From Prevotella pectinovora (GTDB taxonomy: Bacteria > Bacteroidota > Bacteroidia > Bacteroidales > Bacteroidaceae): DNA of 64,000 nt. The stretch's first letter is position 1. Every line of letters starts with the position of its first letter. A program made the position numbers and the translations under genes. This document shows positions 17,343-26,770 of this stretch, one piece after another. The notes beneath the pieces are model-generated. The model had not been told where the DNA came from and did no database searches. It saw only the letters and a program-made list of their open reading frames with translations. The stretch spans positions 62,001 to 126,000 of the forward strand of contig NZ_JXQI01000021.1 of NCBI RefSeq assembly GCF_000834015.1. Direction: 5' to 3'.

Positions 17343-18632
17343 CTATACCCAATTGCCGACTGCATACAGAGGTCTGTTCTCCATCCAATCCTGATTCTGG
17401 TATGGCATCATGGAAAGGCGCAGACCTTTTAGTTCAGGGTGTTTGCCTATGAATGTTCTCAAGGATTTGGCATGCACGTTCACTTCAGCCTTAACTTCAA
17501 TCGGAACAACAACAGCACCTTTTTGTACCACTAAATCGATTTCAACCCTCGAATCATTGCTGCTATAATAATATATAGACAAGTCCTCTGTCATCAACTG
17601 TGTCAATACAAACAGTTCGGTAAATGCACCTTTGTATTCCTTGAACAGGGTGTCAGCCACAATGATACTTTCAGCAGGAGCGTCTGACATTGCCCCCATT
17701 AACCCTATGTCAAGTACAAATAGCTTGAATACGGACATTTCCTCATAAAACTTCAAAGGAATCGAAGGTGTAGTAATTCTGTTGATTTGATATATTAGCC
17801 CCGCATCCAAGAGCCACTGTATGGCTATTTCGAACTCAGAGGCTCTTGCCCCTTTCTTTAAAACTCCAAATATGAATTTTTTGTTCTCCTTGGCGAGTTG
17901 CGCAGGTATGGAGTCCCATACCATATTGATGCGGGGCACTTCTTGAATTGGTGCATGCTTGGAGAAGTCTCTACGGTAATCGAACAGAATTTGCTTCTGG
18001 ATGTTACGCACTTCCTCAAGATTCTTTGTCAAGGCAAATTCTGCCACAGCAGCCGGCATCCCTCCTACATAATAATACTGACGCAGACGATCAATCAAAC
18101 GAACCGACAAAGAATCGATAATGGAGAAATCCTTTGAGGCTAGAACATCCACCAAAGGCTGTTCGTCTATAGCCATGAGAAACTCATCGAAAGTCATAGG
18201 ATACATCTTTATCATGTCAACCTTACCTACTGGGAACGATGTGTCACGGTGAAGCGAAATTCCGAGTAGCGAACCAGCCACAGCTACATGATATTGGGAT
18301 GCATCCTCACAAAAATATTTCAAAGAATTTAGAACCGTCGGATTCTCTTGTATCTCGTCGAAAATGATAAGAGTGTTCTCCGGTTCAATATTCACATGCA
18401 GAATGGCTGAAAGAGAGAGCAATATTCTGCTGATGTTATAGTCCTGAGAAAATATCTTGTCCAGCGTTTTGTTCTTGTCACAATTGACATACGCCATTTT
18501 CTCGTAGTAATGTGAACCGAACTCTTTTAAGATATATGTTTTGCCCACTTGTCTTGCTCCGTTGACAATCAATGGTTTACGGTTTTTCTTGTTTTTCCAT
18601 TCAATGAGCTTTGATAAGATTTTTCTCTTCAT
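17343..18632 (-). CDS. AAA-family ATPase with DUF4143-type C-terminal region
   Basis: 429 residues from the ATG at 18632; the frame is open 51 bases further up, but that part lies across the promoter. Walker A is GARQVGKT at residues 25-32, Walker B is LIIFDEIQE (about 93-101). The C-terminal third has VEIDLVVQKGAVVVPIEVKA, resembling a PD-(D/E)XK nuclease-like core. Proteins of this build (AAA_14 plus DUF4143) are widespread and often multi-copy in Bacteroidetes; their role is not established. It stands alone between repeat clusters. Three 15-bp repeats at 33-bp period lie immediately upstream and enclose the promoter, which suggests regulation through them. A paralogue is at 28408. Confidence 0.88.
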   Translation of the reverse strand: MKRKILSKLIEWKNKKNRKPLIVNGARQVGKTYILKEFGSHYYEKMAYVNCDKNKTLDKIFSQDYNISRILLSLSAILHVNIEPENTLIIFDEIQENPTVLNSLKYFCEDASQYHVAVAGSLLGISLHRDTSFPVGKVDMIKMYPMTFDEFLMAIDEQPLVDVLASKDFSIIDSLSVRLIDRLRQYYYVGGMPAAVAEFALTKNLEEVRNIQKQILFDYRRDFSKHAPIQEVPRINMVWDSIPAQLAKENKKFIFGVLKKGARASEFEIAIQWLLDAGLIYQINRITTPSIPLKFYEEMSVFKLFVLDIGLMGAMSDAPAESIIVADTLFKEYKGAFTELFVLTQLMTEDLSIYYYSSNDSRVEIDLVVQKGAVVVPIEVKAEVNVHAKSLRTFIGKHPELKGLRLSMMPYQNQDWMENRPLYAVGNWV

Positions 18633-18637
18633 ATCTA

Positions 18638-18718
18638 CATTTATTTGCACGAGTATTTGCTGCAAAGATACATTTTTTCGCACGAATAATCATCACGGTC
18701 ACACATTTTTTCGCACGA
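18638..18718 (-). repeat. Promoter-overlapping repeat array, three copies at 33-bp period
   Basis: On the minus strand TCGTGCGAAAAAATG occurs at 18704-18718 and 18671-18685, and TCGTGCAAATAAATG at 18638-18652. Starts are exactly 33 bp apart, and the sequence between copies is unrelated. The promoter box at 18663-18670 falls between the second and third copies. The third ends 5 bases before the ATPase start codon. Confidence 0.9.
18663..18670 (-). promoter_or_regulatory. -7 box of the ATPase gene inside the repeat array
   Basis: TATCTTTG on the minus strand matches TAnnTTTG, 31 bases upstream of the ATG at 18632. Its position makes the upstream repeats candidates for operator or activator sites. 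Confidence 0.6.
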
Positions 18719-18794
18719 GTCAATTATGTTTTTCGTTTTGCTGCTAATAAATGAGTAGACACATTACTATTTTGCAATACAACATGACATACCA

Positions 18795-18822
18795 AAAAGG
18801 AAGCACTGAAGCACTTCCTTTT
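18795..18822. terminator. Hairpin with A and T flanks
   Basis: AAAAGGAAG (18795-18803) and CTTCCTTTT (18814-18822) pair around CACTGAAGCA. It is near-symmetric and could stop transcription on either strand. Confidence 0.45.
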
Positions 18823-18847
18823 CCTGAAGAATTCTCTTGTCCTATGG

Positions 18848-19343
18848 CATCAGCCCCCACCTAGCCTCCCCCGAAGGATAACCCATCCTAACCTTCCCAA
18901 AGGGAAGGAACTTGTTACTCAGAATATTGTCATCAGCCCCCACCTAGCCTCCCCCGTAGGATAACCCATCCTAGCCTTCCCAAAGGGAAGGAACTTGTTA
19001 CTCAGAATATTGTCATCAGCCCCCACCTAACCTCCCCCGTAGGGGAGGGACAGTTACTATTGCTATTGATAATCTAATGATAATCAGACAACTACAAACG
19101 GCTATCATGTAGTCAAGGGTATCTGTCCCTCCCCTACGGGGGAGGCTAGGTGGGGGCTAAAGTTCATTAGGCGGAGTAATCTGTTCCTTCCCTTTGGGAA
19201 GGTTAGGATGGGTTGTCTTGGTGAAGGTCAGGATGGGTTGTCTTGGTGAAGGTCAGGATGGGTTGTCTTGGTGAAGGTCAGGATGGGTTGTCTTGGTGAA
19301 GGTCAATGGGTTATCCTTCGGGGGAGGTTAGGTGGGGGCTGAT
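18848..19343. repeat. Cluster of GC-rich palindromic repeats
   Basis: Four direct copies of the CAGCCCCCACCTAGCCTCCC-type module, alternating with the CCCATCCTAACCTTCCCAAA module, are followed by inverted copies. The 25-bp tandem repeat at 19206-19305 is embedded in it. Confidence 0.85.
19206..19305. repeat. Tandem repeat, 25 bp x 4
   Basis: Copies begin at 19206, 19231, 19256 and 19281 (GGATGGGTTGTCTTGGTGAA then GGTCA) and are identical. The unit contains GGATGGGTT, part of the surrounding dispersed module, so it seems to have expanded locally from it. Confidence 0.9.
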
Positions 19344-19638
19344 GGCAATATTCAGAGTAGTTGGTTTTGGTATTGAGTTAAGATTGGACTTCATCACCCT
19401 TGTGGTTTATCCAGGTTTTTTTCTTTAATCATACACTGAGATCAGCTGTTTACGGATTAACGGATATCAGGTGCTAATCAAATTCCCAGCAAGTTCAGAT
19501 TGCCGATTTGGGTTAAAAGACCTGTAAAAGTCGGCTTGTGTCATAAGAATCGTACGTCGATTGACTAAAAAAACTCAATAAAACGGTTATTTTATATAAT
19601 AAAGCATTATATAAGGTAGATTTTCCGATTATTCTGAC

Positions 19639-19646
19639 TACATTTG
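19639..19646 (+). promoter_or_regulatory. -7 box for the DUF6242-like lipoprotein gene
   Basis: TACATTTG matches TAnnTTTG, 27 bases upstream of the ATG at 19673. It is probably the main promoter of the envelope gene series that follows. Confidence 0.55.
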
Positions 19647-19672
19647 CAGCTAAATTACACTAAAAGATTCTT

Positions 19673-21121
19673 ATGAAACGAAACTTATTCCCGTTCACGC
19701 TGCTTCTGGCAGGAGTCATGATGCTCGCTTCATGTCTCAACGACGAAGATGACAGCATCAAAATCACATATTACGGCGATGCCGCCCTCACCTCGTTTTC
19801 CGTTGGAACGCTGACGAGGACATACCTCAACAACAAAGGTGAGGCATTGAAATCCACCGTCGACGGTACCGACAGCACGACAACGGTAGACGGAAGCAAA
19901 TACAAGTTCACCATCGACCAGCTGAAGCGTGAGATATACAATGCCGACTCGCTGCCGGCAGGTACCGCCGTGAGCAAGGTTGTATGCTCGTTGGCGAGCA
20001 AGAATTCCGGAGTGGTGTATGTAAAGAGAATGGCAAGCGACACCCTCGACTATTTCACCGGAAACGATTCCATCGACTTCAAAGACAAGAGAGTGTTCAG
20101 GGTGTATTCCACCGACGGACAGTCATACAGAGACTATAACGTGGAAATCCGCGTACACAAAGAGCTCGCAGACTCCTTTGAGTGGCAGAGAGAAGATGTG
20201 TCGAACATCCTTCCAGACCTCGGCAAATACAAGGGAGTGAAGATCTTCGCCATGGGCGAAAACGTGTTTGCGATGGTCAACGACGGAGCCACCTCGTTCG
20301 TAATGCGCAAGGGAATCAACGACAACAGCCATTGGAACACGGTGACGCCCAACGTGAATACCGTGTTCTCGCCGGATGCCTACAAGAATGTGGCGACACT
20401 CGACGGGTGGATATATATGCTCACCAACGGCATTATGTTCAAGTCGAAAGACGGAGCGGAATGGCAGAACGTGAATGTACAGGGAGTGGAAAACCTGAAG
20501 CAGCTCGTGGGAGCGTCGGCAACAAAACTCTATGCCATCACACAGAACGGTATGGCATCGTCGAAAGACGGCGAGGTGTGGACCGACGTGGCACTCGACG
20601 GCGACAAGAACCTGCTGCCTACCGGAAGCATCAGCTTCTGCACCATGCCTTCGACGACGAATAAAGGCGTGGACCGACTCGTGATGGTGGGAAATTCCGC
20701 CAAGGCAGACACCGCCGCCGTGGTGTGGGGAAAGATTGAAGACTATGGCGAGGAGCAGGACTCATACTCGTGGTCGCTATATGAAGGAAACTACAAGAAG
20801 GAACTGCCTAATATGGCAGGACTATCAGTGGTGAGATACGACGGCAGACTCTATGCCATCGGAGGCGCAGGACTCGGCGGCAGCACCGCACAGCCATACG
20901 CACAGCTCTATTTCAGCAAAGACCAGGGCCTGACATGGCATAAGAGCACACTCTTCACACTGCCAGCCGACATGCCGAAGGACGTGGACCCCAACACGCT
21001 GAGCATGACGACAGACAAATACAACAACGTGTGGATAATCAGTGCCTCTACGGCACAGGTGTGGAAAATGCGCATCAACCGCCTCGGATGGAAGACCGAA
21101 CAGACGGCTTTCAGCGAGTGA
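19673..21121 (+). CDS. DUF6242-like lipoprotein
   Basis: 482 residues. The signal peptide ends in the lipobox LASC (Cys21), so outer-membrane lipidation is predicted. An N-terminal beta-sandwich-like part (about 30-165; ITYYGDAALTSFSVGTL, VFRVYSTDGQSYRDYNVEI) precedes a C-terminal part built of repeats such as MFKSKDGAEWQNV, SSKDGEVWTDV and FSKDQGLTWHKS. Those repeats resemble BNR/Kelch-type beta-propeller blades. I recall this architecture as DUF6242 in Bacteroidales; the function is unknown. It starts a plus-strand series leading through DUF6089, uppS and bamA, 135 bases before the next gene. Confidence 0.8.
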   Translation: MKRNLFPFTLLLAGVMMLASCLNDEDDSIKITYYGDAALTSFSVGTLTRTYLNNKGEALKSTVDGTDSTTTVDGSKYKFTIDQLKREIYNADSLPAGTAVSKVVCSLASKNSGVVYVKRMASDTLDYFTGNDSIDFKDKRVFRVYSTDGQSYRDYNVEIRVHKELADSFEWQREDVSNILPDLGKYKGVKIFAMGENVFAMVNDGATSFVMRKGINDNSHWNTVTPNVNTVFSPDAYKNVATLDGWIYMLTNGIMFKSKDGAEWQNVNVQGVENLKQLVGASATKLYAITQNGMASSKDGEVWTDVALDGDKNLLPTGSISFCTMPSTTNKGVDRLVMVGNSAKADTAAVVWGKIEDYGEEQDSYSWSLYEGNYKKELPNMAGLSVVRYDGRLYAIGGAGLGGSTAQPYAQLYFSKDQGLTWHKSTLFTLPADMPKDVDPNTLSMTTDKYNNVWIISASTAQVWKMRINRLGWKTEQTAFSE

Positions 21122-21256
21122 CCGTTTTAGAAATGCACAGAGCATGGGCGGATATGGTATCCGCCAGCCGGCGAAAGGCCGGTTTGCCGAACGCCATGCC
21201 TAATATATAATAAGGTGTAAAGAACATACAGCCCCAGAAGGCAGAAAACATATAAA

Positions 21257-22021
21257 ATGACAACATCGCATATCCAGAATATCCTATATGCTGCGCCCCG
21301 TGAAGCACGCTCTGCAGAAGTGATGAGGCTCGCGGAACGAGGATGGGCTTTGCTTCTCCTGCTCCTCCTGCTGCCGCTGACGATGCAGGCACAGGAAGAC
21401 GACATGTATAAGATGGAGATAGGAGCCGGTGTGGGACTGGTGAGCTATGAGGGCGACTTCAACGGGAGCGTGGCAAAGAACGCACAGCCCGGAGCATCCC
21501 TCGTGTTGCGCCGCGTGTTCAATCCATATATGGGACTGAAACTTAATCTCCTCTACGGCAAGCTGAAAGGCGACTCCGACGGGGAGAAGACATACTATCC
21601 CGACTATCAGCAGGAGAAATACAGCTTCAGCAACACGCTGATGGACCTCTCGCTGACATACGAATACAACTTCTGGCCCTATGGCACGGGACGTGACTAC
21701 AGAGGGGCGCAGAAGCTAACGCCATTCGTGTTTCTCGGTCTTGGAGCCACATACGTGAAGACAAGCGACAAGAGCGTCTTCACCGGAAACTTCCCGCTCG
21801 GAGTGGGAGTGAAATACAAGTTGGGAAAGCGGGTGAACCTCGGACTGGAATGGGCAATCCATTTCTCCCTCAGCGATGAGCTTGACGGAGTGAAGGACCC
21901 CTATATGATAAAGAGTAGCGGACTGTTTAAAAACACCGACTGCTACTCGGCTCTGCAGCTGACGCTGACATACAGCTTCATGCAGAAATGTAGAACTTGC
22001 AACAGTGACAAATATGACTGA
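21257..22021 (+). CDS. DUF6089-like outer-membrane beta-barrel protein
   Basis: 254 residues from 21257; a second start at 21323 (MRLAERGW) would put the start closer to the signal peptide ([15 protein letters not shown]). After the signal come alternating strands with outer-membrane features ([75 protein letters not shown]). I recall DUF6089 as the usual neighbour before uppS and bamA in Bacteroidales. The small barrel is likely in the outer membrane; its job is unknown. The stop overlaps the uppS start by 8 bases, so translation of the two is probably coupled. Confidence 0.82.
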   Translation: MTTSHIQNILYAAPREARSAEVMRLAERGWALLLLLLLLPLTMQAQEDDMYKMEIGAGVGLVSYEGDFNGSVAKNAQPGASLVLRRVFNPYMGLKLNLLYGKLKGDSDGEKTYYPDYQQEKYSFSNTLMDLSLTYEYNFWPYGTGRDYRGAQKLTPFVFLGLGATYVKTSDKSVFTGNFPLGVGVKYKLGKRVNLGLEWAIHFSLSDELDGVKDPYMIKSSGLFKNTDCYSALQLTLTYSFMQKCRTCNSDKYD

Positions 22022-22769
22022 CAACCAGAACATTATACCCCTGGATATGGAGCGCATACCGCAGCATATCGCCATCATCATGGATGGTAACGGACGGTGG
22101 GCTACGGAAAGAGGAAAGGAAAGAAGCTACGGACATCAGGCCGGAGTGGAATCGGTGAGGAGAATAACATCGGAGTGTACGAGACTCGGAGTGAAATACC
22201 TCACGCTATACACATTCTCCACAGAAAACTGGAACAGACCTGCCGACGAGGTGGCAGCCCTCATGGGACTCGTGCTCACGGCACTGGAAGACGAGCTGTT
22301 CATGAAGAACGACGTGCGCTTTCAGGTGATCGGCGACATCGACCGTCTGCCGGAGGAGGTGCAGAAGAAACTGCAGGAGACCATAGACCATACCGCCGAC
22401 AACAAGGCAATGACAATGGTCATAGCCCTCAGCTACTCGTCAAGATGGGAGATAACGAAGGCGGTGAAGGAGATATCAACGCTCGTGGCAGAAGGAAAAG
22501 CCAAGGCCGACGACATCAACGAGGACTTCATCAGCAAGCATCTCGTCACCAGTTTCATGCCAGACCCCGACCTGCTGATACGCACCGGAGGAGAGCTGCG
22601 CATATCAAACTACCTGCTATGGCAGATAGCATATTCAGAACTCTATTTCTGCGACACATACTGGCCCGACTTCGCCGAGGCAGACCTTCACAAGGCGATA
22701 GCCAGCTACCAGTCAAGGCAGCGACGCTTCGGAAAGACAGAGGAGCAGGTGGAACAGGAGAAAAACTGA
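22014..22769 (+). CDS. uppS: Isoprenyl transferase (undecaprenyl diphosphate synthase)
   Basis: 251 residues from the ATG at 22014; a GTG nine bases earlier is a less likely start. All family signatures are present: [17 protein letters not shown] with the catalytic Asp, [13 protein letters not shown], and [19 protein letters not shown] followed by AYSELYF. The enzyme adds isopentenyl units in cis to farnesyl diphosphate, making the lipid carrier for peptidoglycan and O-antigen. It acts at the inner face of the cytoplasmic membrane. It overlaps the upstream DUF6089 gene and lies 47 bases before bamA, linking carrier lipid supply to outer membrane assembly. Confidence 0.97.
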   Translation: MTDNQNIIPLDMERIPQHIAIIMDGNGRWATERGKERSYGHQAGVESVRRITSECTRLGVKYLTLYTFSTENWNRPADEVAALMGLVLTALEDELFMKNDVRFQVIGDIDRLPEEVQKKLQETIDHTADNKAMTMVIALSYSSRWEITKAVKEISTLVAEGKAKADDINEDFISKHLVTSFMPDPDLLIRTGGELRISNYLLWQIAYSELYFCDTYWPDFAEADLHKAIASYQSRQRRFGKTEEQVEQEKN

Positions 22770-22816
22770 GGCAACAGGAGAACAAGAAGACAAAAGATTA
22801 TACGACATAAACAACG

Positions 22817-25438
22817 ATGAATAAGTTATTAAAGAAAGTGCTGTTGTGCATAGCAGCGGTGATAATGGCATCCGATGCCTGTGCACAGGAGAAGATCGTA
22901 AACCCAGACATAACATACGCTGGATCACCACGCAACTGCGTCATCGCCGGCATCGCCGTATCAGGTGTGGACGGATACGAAGACTATATGCTGACAGGTA
23001 TCTCAGGACTCACCGTGGGACAGGAGATATCTGTGCCGGGACAGGAAATCACCGACGCCGTGAAAAGATACTGGCGCCATGGACTCTTCTCAAAGGTCAC
23101 CGTAGCCGCCGACTCCATCATCGGCGACAAGATATTCCTGCATTTCTATCTTGCCACCCGTCCGCGTGTGTCGGTAATCAACTACACGGGAGTGAAGAAA
23201 TCGGAAAGAGAAGACATGGAGACGAAACTCGGACTGCTCAAAGGCAGCCAGATAACTCCAAACATGCTCGACAGAGCGAAGACCCTCGCCGAGAAATACT
23301 TCAAGGACAAGGGCTTCAACAATGCCGAGATAACGATAACCCAGATTGACGATATCTCCAACAAGAACCAGGTCATCCTCAATGTTGATGTGGACAAGAA
23401 GGAGAAGATAAAGGTGAGAAACATCACCATCGATGGCAACAAACAACTGTCTACCAAGAAGATAAAGGGTGGACTCTTCTCAAAGGGCGCCCTCGGCAAG
23501 ATCCGTGAGGCAGGCAAACTGTCGAGCTTCCTGAAAGCCACCAAGTTCACGCCGGAGAGATATAAGGAAGGCAAGCAGGCGCTGCTCGACAAATACTACG
23601 AGCTGGGATACCGCGATGCCGCAATACTGGAAGACAGCGTGTGGGAAAACGACCCCAAGCACGTGAACATATATCTGAAAGTCACAGAAGGAAAGAAATA
23701 CTATATCCGCAACATCACATGGGTGGGCAACACCGTATTCACCACCGACTATCTCAACCGTGTGCTCGGCATGAAGAAGGGCGATGTGTATAACCAGAAG
23801 CTGCTCGGCAAACGACTCAGCGAAGATGAGGACGCCGTGGGCAACAACTACTGGAACGACGGATACCTCTTCTATAACCTGCAGCCGACAGAGGTGAACA
23901 TCGTGGGCGACTCCATCGACCTGGAGATGAGAATCTTCGAGGGACAGCAGGCACATATCAGCAGAGTGCGCATCAACGGCAACACAAGACTCTATGAGAA
24001 CGTGATACGCCGTGAGCTCCGCACAAAGCCAGGCGACCTCTTCTCGAAGGATGCCCTGCAGCGTTCTGCCCGTGAGCTCGCATCGATGGGACATTTCGAC
24101 CCGGAGCAGATACAGCCAGACGTGAAGCCGAACTACGAAACAGGAACCGTGGACATCTCCTACGACCTTGTGCAGAAGTCAAACGACCAGGTGGAGTTCT
24201 CGCTCGGATGGGGACAGACCGGTGTGATCGGTCGTGTGGGACTGAAGCTCAACAACTTCTCGATGCGCAACCTGTTCAACAAAAACCGTGAGCACCGCGG
24301 CATCATGCCTATCGGCGACGGAGAGACACTCTCGCTCGGCGCCCAGACCAACGGTTCATACTATCAGTCGTATAACGCTTCATACTCCACAAACTGGTTC
24401 GGAGGCAAGCGACCGATACAGTTCACCGTCGGTGCATACTTCTCAAAGCAGACCGACGTGAACAGCAACTACTACAGCAGTGCGCTGATGAACAACTATT
24501 ACTACAACTTCTACGGATACGGAAGCTCAAACAACTTTAACTACGAGAACTATCTCGACCCAGACAAATATGTGGAGCTGTTCGGAATATCAGTGGGATG
24601 GGGCAAGCGCCTGCGTTGGCCTGACGACTACTTCACCCTCTCGGCAGAGGTGTCGTTCCAGAGATATATGTTGAAGAACTGGCAGTACTTCATCGTGACA
24701 GACGGTAACTGCAACAACCTCAACTTCTCGCTCTCGCTCTCAAGAACATCTACCGACAACCAGCTCTTCCCACGTCGTGGATCAGAGTTCCTGGCTTCTG
24801 TGACAATCACTCCGCCATGGTCAAAGTTCCAGAAGAAAGACTATGCCAACCTTGCCACCGACCCTCAGTCGCCTAACTACAAGGACGAGCAGCAGGAGAA
24901 ATACCGTTGGGTGGAGTATCACAAATGGAAGTTCAAGGCACGTACCTTCACTGCCCTCACCAATGGCCAGAAGTGCCTCGTGCTCATGGCACGCGCCGAG
25001 ATGGGACTCCTGGGATCATACAACAAGCACAAGAAGTCACCATTCGAAACATACTATGTGGGAGGTGACGGTATGAGCGGATACTCTTCAGGCTATGCAG
25101 AAGAGACCATCGGACTCCGTGGATACGAGAACGGTACGGTGGGATACAACAGCTATGCCTACGACCGCTTCACCATGGAGCTTCGCTATCCGTTCCTGCT
25201 CGGCAACACCACAATCTACGGGCTCACCTTCGTGGAGGCAGGTAACGCCTGGAGCGACACCAAGAAGTTCAACCCGTTCGACATGAAGCGCTCTGCCGGT
25301 ATCGGTGTGCGTATCTATCTGCCGATGGTGGGACTGATGGGTATCGACTGGGCATACGGTTTCGACAAGGTGCTCAACGGATCATCGTATAAGAGAGGCG
25401 GATCGCAGTTCCACTTCATCCTCGGTCAGGAGTTCTAA
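22817..25438 (+). CDS. bamA: Outer membrane protein assembly factor BamA
   Basis: 873 residues. After a signal peptide (about 1-24, ending DACAQ) come POTRA domains (about 40-440, with VSVINYTGVKKSEREDME, VRNITIDGNKQLSTKK, IRNITWVGNTVFTTDYL and ISRVRINGNTRLYENVI). A C-terminal Omp85 barrel (about 460-873) ends in FHFILGQEF, with the terminal aromatic residue expected for Bam substrates. BamA is the core of the machine that inserts barrels in the outer membrane. Asn- and Tyr-rich extracellular loops (near 560-580) are unusual in composition. The next gene begins within a few bases to 28 bases, so an operon with the Skp-like genes is clear. Confidence 0.97.
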   Translation: MNKLLKKVLLCIAAVIMASDACAQEKIVNPDITYAGSPRNCVIAGIAVSGVDGYEDYMLTGISGLTVGQEISVPGQEITDAVKRYWRHGLFSKVTVAADSIIGDKIFLHFYLATRPRVSVINYTGVKKSEREDMETKLGLLKGSQITPNMLDRAKTLAEKYFKDKGFNNAEITITQIDDISNKNQVILNVDVDKKEKIKVRNITIDGNKQLSTKKIKGGLFSKGALGKIREAGKLSSFLKATKFTPERYKEGKQALLDKYYELGYRDAAILEDSVWENDPKHVNIYLKVTEGKKYYIRNITWVGNTVFTTDYLNRVLGMKKGDVYNQKLLGKRLSEDEDAVGNNYWNDGYLFYNLQPTEVNIVGDSIDLEMRIFEGQQAHISRVRINGNTRLYENVIRRELRTKPGDLFSKDALQRSARELASMGHFDPEQIQPDVKPNYETGTVDISYDLVQKSNDQVEFSLGWGQTGVIGRVGLKLNNFSMRNLFNKNREHRGIMPIGDGETLSLGAQTNGSYYQSYNASYSTNWFGGKRPIQFTVGAYFSKQTDVNSNYYSSALMNNYYYNFYGYGSSNNFNYENYLDPDKYVELFGISVGWGKRLRWPDDYFTLSAEVSFQRYMLKNWQYFIVTDGNCNNLNFSLSLSRTSTDNQLFPRRGSEFLASVTITPPWSKFQKKDYANLATDPQSPNYKDEQQEKYRWVEYHKWKFKARTFTALTNGQKCLVLMARAEMGLLGSYNKHKKSPFETYYVGGDGMSGYSSGYAEETIGLRGYENGTVGYNSYAYDRFTMELRYPFLLGNTTIYGLTFVEAGNAWSDTKKFNPFDMKRSAGIGVRIYLPMVGLMGIDWAYGFDKVLNGSSYKRGGSQFHFILGQEF

Positions 25439-25465
25439 ATAATGGATAAAGAAAATATTAACACA

Positions 25466-25981
25466 ATGAAGAAACTATTGTTTATCGCCGTGATGCTGGT
25501 TTCAGCATTGGGCATGAGCGCACAGAAGTTCGCTCTCGTCGATATGGAGTATATCCTCAAGAATATCCCTGCCTATGAGCGTGCCAACGAGCAGCTCTCT
25601 CAGGTGGCAAAGAAATGGCAGGCAGAAGTCGACGCCATGGGCACAGAGGTGCAGACGCTCTACAAGAACTATCAGAACGAGTCGGTATTCCTTTCGCAGG
25701 AGCAGAAGAAAGCCCGTCAGGAAGCCATCCTCGCCAAGGAGAAAGAGGCAAGCGAACTGAAAAAGAAATATTTCGGACCGGAAGGCGAACTGTTCAAGAA
25801 GCGCACCAGTCTGATGACCCCTATACAGGAGGAGATATACAATGCCGTGAAGGACATCAGCGAGCTGCGCGGATATTCCCTCGTGCTCGACCGTGCTTCA
25901 GACACAGGCATCATCTTCGCTTCGCCAAAGGTGGACATCAGCAATGAGGTGCTTACCAAGCTCGGATATTCAGCCAACTGA
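25466..25981 (+). CDS. OmpH/Skp-family periplasmic chaperone, first of three
   Basis: 171 residues from the ATG at 25466, chosen because it begins directly with the signal peptide (MKKLLFIAVMLVSALGMSAQ); an ATG 24 bases earlier would add eight polar residues. The mature part opens with KFALVDMEYILKNIPAYE, typical of OmpH. A long charged coiled-coil follows (about 45-125), then a C-terminal strand (YSLVLDRASDTGIIFASP). Skp-type trimers hold unfolded outer membrane proteins in the periplasm and pass them to Bam. It directly follows bamA and is the most diverged in length of the three paralogues. Confidence 0.92.
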   Translation: MKKLLFIAVMLVSALGMSAQKFALVDMEYILKNIPAYERANEQLSQVAKKWQAEVDAMGTEVQTLYKNYQNESVFLSQEQKKARQEAILAKEKEASELKKKYFGPEGELFKKRTSLMTPIQEEIYNAVKDISELRGYSLVLDRASDTGIIFASPKVDISNEVLTKLGYSAN

Positions 25982-25996
25982 TTTAGTGATGGATTA

Positions 25997-26028
25997 TTTG
26001 GTGGGTAATAAAAAACATATTACATTTG
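25997..26028 (+). promoter_or_regulatory. Internal promoter before the second Skp-like gene
   Basis: TACATTTG (26021-26028) with TTTG 20 bases upstream (25997-26000) is a full match to the -33/-7 pattern. The second and third chaperones may thus be expressed apart from bamA. Confidence 0.65.
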
Positions 26029-26093
26029 CACCGCACAGAGAAAACGTGGAAAGACAAGAATAATATTAATAACAAAACAAATAAACAACGAAA

Positions 26094-26594
26094 ATGAAAA
26101 AACTGATTTTAATGTTGATGTTGTTCGCTCCTATCGCAACATTCGCACAGAAGTTCGGACATGTCAACGCACAGGCCGTTATGGAGAGCCTGCCAGAGTT
26201 TATTAAGGCACGCGCTGAGGTTGAGGGTCAGGCAAAGGTCTATGACAACCAGCTCAAGGAGATGCAGACAGAAATCCAGAAGAAGGCTGAGGAGTATGAC
26301 AAGACTCAGGCTACTATGAACGATACCAAGCGCAAGGAGACAGAGGCTACTCTGCAGGACCTCTACCAGAAGTTCCAGCAGGCTCAGCAGGATAACGCTC
26401 AGGCTATCCAGAAGCTCCAGAACGAGAAGCTCCAGCCTATCGTTACAAAGCTCCAGAACGCTATCAAGAACGTTGGCAAGGCTGGCGGTTATGTTTACAT
26501 CATGGACCTCTCAAGCGGTATTCCATACATCAGCGACACTCTCAGCAAGGACGTTACTGCTGACGTGAAGGCTGAGCTCAACAAGCTGAAGTAA
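26094..26594 (+). CDS. OmpH/Skp-family periplasmic chaperone, second of three
   Basis: 166 residues. Signal peptide (about 1-19, ending ATFAQ), then KFGHVNAQAVMESLPEFIKA, a long Gln/Glu/Lys coiled-coil (about 45-120) and a C-terminal strand (GGYVYIMDLSSGIPYIS). The codons differ from those of the flanking genes: GCT, CAG and GAG are strongly favoured, a pattern often seen with high expression. Together with its own promoter (25997-26028) this suggests the second copy is the most abundant chaperone of the three. That last point is an inference. Confidence 0.92.
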   Translation: MKKLILMLMLFAPIATFAQKFGHVNAQAVMESLPEFIKARAEVEGQAKVYDNQLKEMQTEIQKKAEEYDKTQATMNDTKRKETEATLQDLYQKFQQAQQDNAQAIQKLQNEKLQPIVTKLQNAIKNVGKAGGYVYIMDLSSGIPYISDTLSKDVTADVKAELNKLK

Positions 26595-26687
26595 TACAGA
26601 CCGCAAATACGGTGGACAGTGTGTGAGGCGGATGACGGAAGTCTGAAGCCGGAGACGGCAGTCACCGTGGAGATATTACATACGGAG

Positions 26688-26738
26688 TGTGTCAAAAGTA
26701 GAGGACTGCGCCTTATAACGCTCCTTGCTTTTGACACA
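26688..26738. terminator. Long inverted repeat between the second and third Skp-like genes
   Basis: TGTGTCAAAAG (26688-26698) and CTTTTGACACA (26728-26738) are perfect 11-bp arms, with further pairing inside (AGGA...TGCG with CGCTCCT). There is no T-tract; it may be an attenuator or an RNA-processing and stability structure. Confidence 0.5.
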
Positions 26739-26770
26739 TTCTGCTTTAAATCAACAACACCTATCAGATT

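Noticed and set aside
22097..22810. 237-codon frame overlapping uppS in another frame
   Set aside because: uppS carries all catalytic motifs; the alternative frame is rich in Arg, Gly and His with no pattern.
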